6,193 nt of DNA from the NCBI GenBank assembly GCA_021730825.1, contig JAKFYO010000093.1, positions 1 through 6,193 of the forward strand, read 5' to 3'. The stretch is from Hyphomicrobiales bacterium (GTDB taxonomy: Bacteria > Pseudomonadota > Alphaproteobacteria > Rhizobiales > Xanthobacteraceae). Shown one piece after another: positions 5,323 to 6,193 of the stretch (position 1 is the first letter of the stretch; every line of letters starts with the position of its first letter). The position numbers and the translations under genes were made by a program. A model generated the notes under the pieces. The model did no database searches and was not told the DNA's origin. It saw nothing but the letters and a program-made list of their open reading frames with translations.

Positions 5323-6193
5323 ATGGCGCGCGGACGTTTGTATCTCGTCGCCCCGCTCGTCGCTTTGGGGCTGTTTGGCTGCCGCGCCTTCAATTATGAA
5401 GAGCGTGCGCCCTGGCGTGCAGCCGCCGAAGAGCAGTGCATCGCGCAACGGCTGGTGCAGGCAAGCTCTTATGTAGAGCCGGTTTCCGAAATCAACGGCG
5501 ACAGCTCCTGCGGGATGAACCATCCCTTCCGGATTCAGGCGGCCGTCGACGGCCAGGTCTCCATGAAGCCGCAGGCGACCTTAGGCTGCCCGATGACGGT
5601 TGCCTTCAATCGCTGGGTTACCGAGATCGCGCAGCCCGCGGCACAAGCCTGGTTCGGTGAGCAGATCGTCGAGGTGCGCCAGCTCTCCTCATATTCGTGC
5701 CGCCGCATCGGCGGCTCCGGCAACATGTCCGAGCACGGCTTCGGCAATGCGCTCGACGTTGCCGGCTTTACGTTCTCGAGCGGCCGCATTGTCACCGTGA
5801 AGCACGGCTGGAACGGCGCGCCGGAAGAGCGCGGCTTTCTGCGCCAGATTCATGCCGGCGGCTGCGAAGTGTTCACGACCGTGCTCGGTCCCGGCTACGA
5901 CGCCGCGCACCACGATCACTTTCATTTCGATCTTGCGCGCAGGAGCAGCGTGGTCTGCCGTCCGGCGCCGCAACTGATTACGCCGCCACGCCGCTATCCG
6001 AACGAACCCGGTCCGATGGTGAACCGGCAGCAGAAGCATTACGAGCGTTTCCCGGTTGCACGCGTGCAGCAGCCGAACCAGAGCGACTACGAGGACGACG
6101 ATGCTCCGCCGCAGCGGTTTAATCCGCGCGCGAAGCAGCAGCCGCTTTCGCCCGATCAGGCATATCCGCCATCGCCGCAAAATCAGCACCAGC
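5323..6193 (+). CDS. Extensin-family lipoprotein with M15-peptidase-like zinc residues, 3'-truncated
   Basis: The frame is open from the ATG at 5323 to the window end (290 codons, no stop seen). An in-frame stop at 5284-5286 makes this ATG the only plausible upstream start. Residues 1-20 form a lipoprotein signal with a lipobox-like LFGC (17-20), so C20 is probably lipidated and the protein tethered to a membrane facing the periplasm. The body matches the extensin-like C-terminal domain family of alphaproteobacteria: C89-P-M, then SEHGFGNALDVAGF (136-149) and HHDHFHFDL (196-204). The pattern H138-x6-D145 and D198-x2-H201 mirrors the zinc ligands and acidic base of M15/VanX-type D,D-peptidases, so a metal-dependent peptidoglycan peptidase is a reasonable guess, not a proven role. 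Six more Cys (39, 63, 89, 126, 181, 212) could form disulfides in the periplasm. From about residue 213 the chain becomes Pro/Gln/Arg-rich (13 Gln in 78 residues), resembling the linker of the transpeptidase at 2788-3756. No good ribosome binding site is visible. Confidence 0.85.
   Translation, partial: MARGRLYLVAPLVALGLFGCRAFNYEERAPWRAAAEEQCIAQRLVQASSYVEPVSEINGDSSCGMNHPFRIQAAVDGQVSMKPQATLGCPMTVAFNRWVTEIAQPAAQAWFGEQIVEVRQLSSYSCRRIGGSGNMSEHGFGNALDVAGFTFSSGRIVTVKHGWNGAPEERGFLRQIHAGGCEVFTTVLGPGYDAAHHDHFHFDLARRSSVVCRPAPQLITPPRRYPNEPGPMVNRQQKHYERFPVARVQQPNQSDYEDDDAPPQRFNPRAKQQPLSPDQAYPPSPQNQHQ

Noticed and set aside
5689..6189. Minus-strand open frame (166 codons) at the right edge
   Set aside because: It is antisense to the extensin-family gene, which has a signal sequence and conserved His/Asp motifs; the antisense product is an Arg/Ala/Leu-rich run.

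Overview
The window looks like chromosomal DNA of a GC-rich alphaproteobacterium, most likely of the order Hyphomicrobiales (Bradyrhizobium/Xanthobacteraceae-like). This rests on codon use dominated by G/C third positions, an extensin-family lipoprotein and a YkuD-type L,D-transpeptidase of the kind common in that order, and two copies of a dispersed GATCCCGAAAAGTG...CGGTTTTCGGAT palindrome that resembles repeats I remember from Bradyrhizobium-like genomes. The organism call is inference, not a database result.

Layout, left to right. (1) Positions 1-2635, plus strand: the 3' part of glcF (iron-sulfur subunit of glycolate oxidase) overlaps by 29 nt the start of a complete malate synthase A gene (aceB). 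Together they form a short catabolic module: glycolate is oxidised to glyoxylate, then condensed with acetyl-CoA to malate. The malate synthase has an unusual lysine/alanine-rich N-terminal tail of about 50 residues. (2) Positions 2636-2787: a convergent intergenic gap with a strong hairpin terminator that can work in both directions, then a palindromic repeat ending 4 nt from the stop codon of the next gene. (3) Positions 2788-3756, minus strand: a secreted L,D-transpeptidase with a signal peptide, a long Gln/Pro/Tyr-rich linker and a C-terminal YkuD catalytic domain. (4) Positions 3757-4000: a 244-nt intergenic region holding the transpeptidase promoter region, fragments of the palindromic repeat and a second copy of it next to the stop of the following gene. 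(5) Positions 4001-5182, minus strand: a 12-helix MFS transporter of unknown substrate. (6) Positions 5183-5322: a 140-nt divergent promoter region. (7) Position 5323 to the right edge, plus strand: an extensin-family lipoprotein with M15-peptidase-like zinc residues, cut by the window end.

The left half is central carbon metabolism (C2 assimilation through glyoxylate). The right half has two envelope proteins that probably act on peptidoglycan in the periplasm, separated by a transporter with no clear link to either. No gap between genes exceeds 300 nt. I found no CRISPR array, tRNA, rRNA, transposase, phage gene or defence system. There is no convincing sign of an undescribed multi-gene system. 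The most unusual items are the histone H1-like tail on malate synthase, the use of the A-type enzyme beside glcF, and the stop-abutting palindromes.
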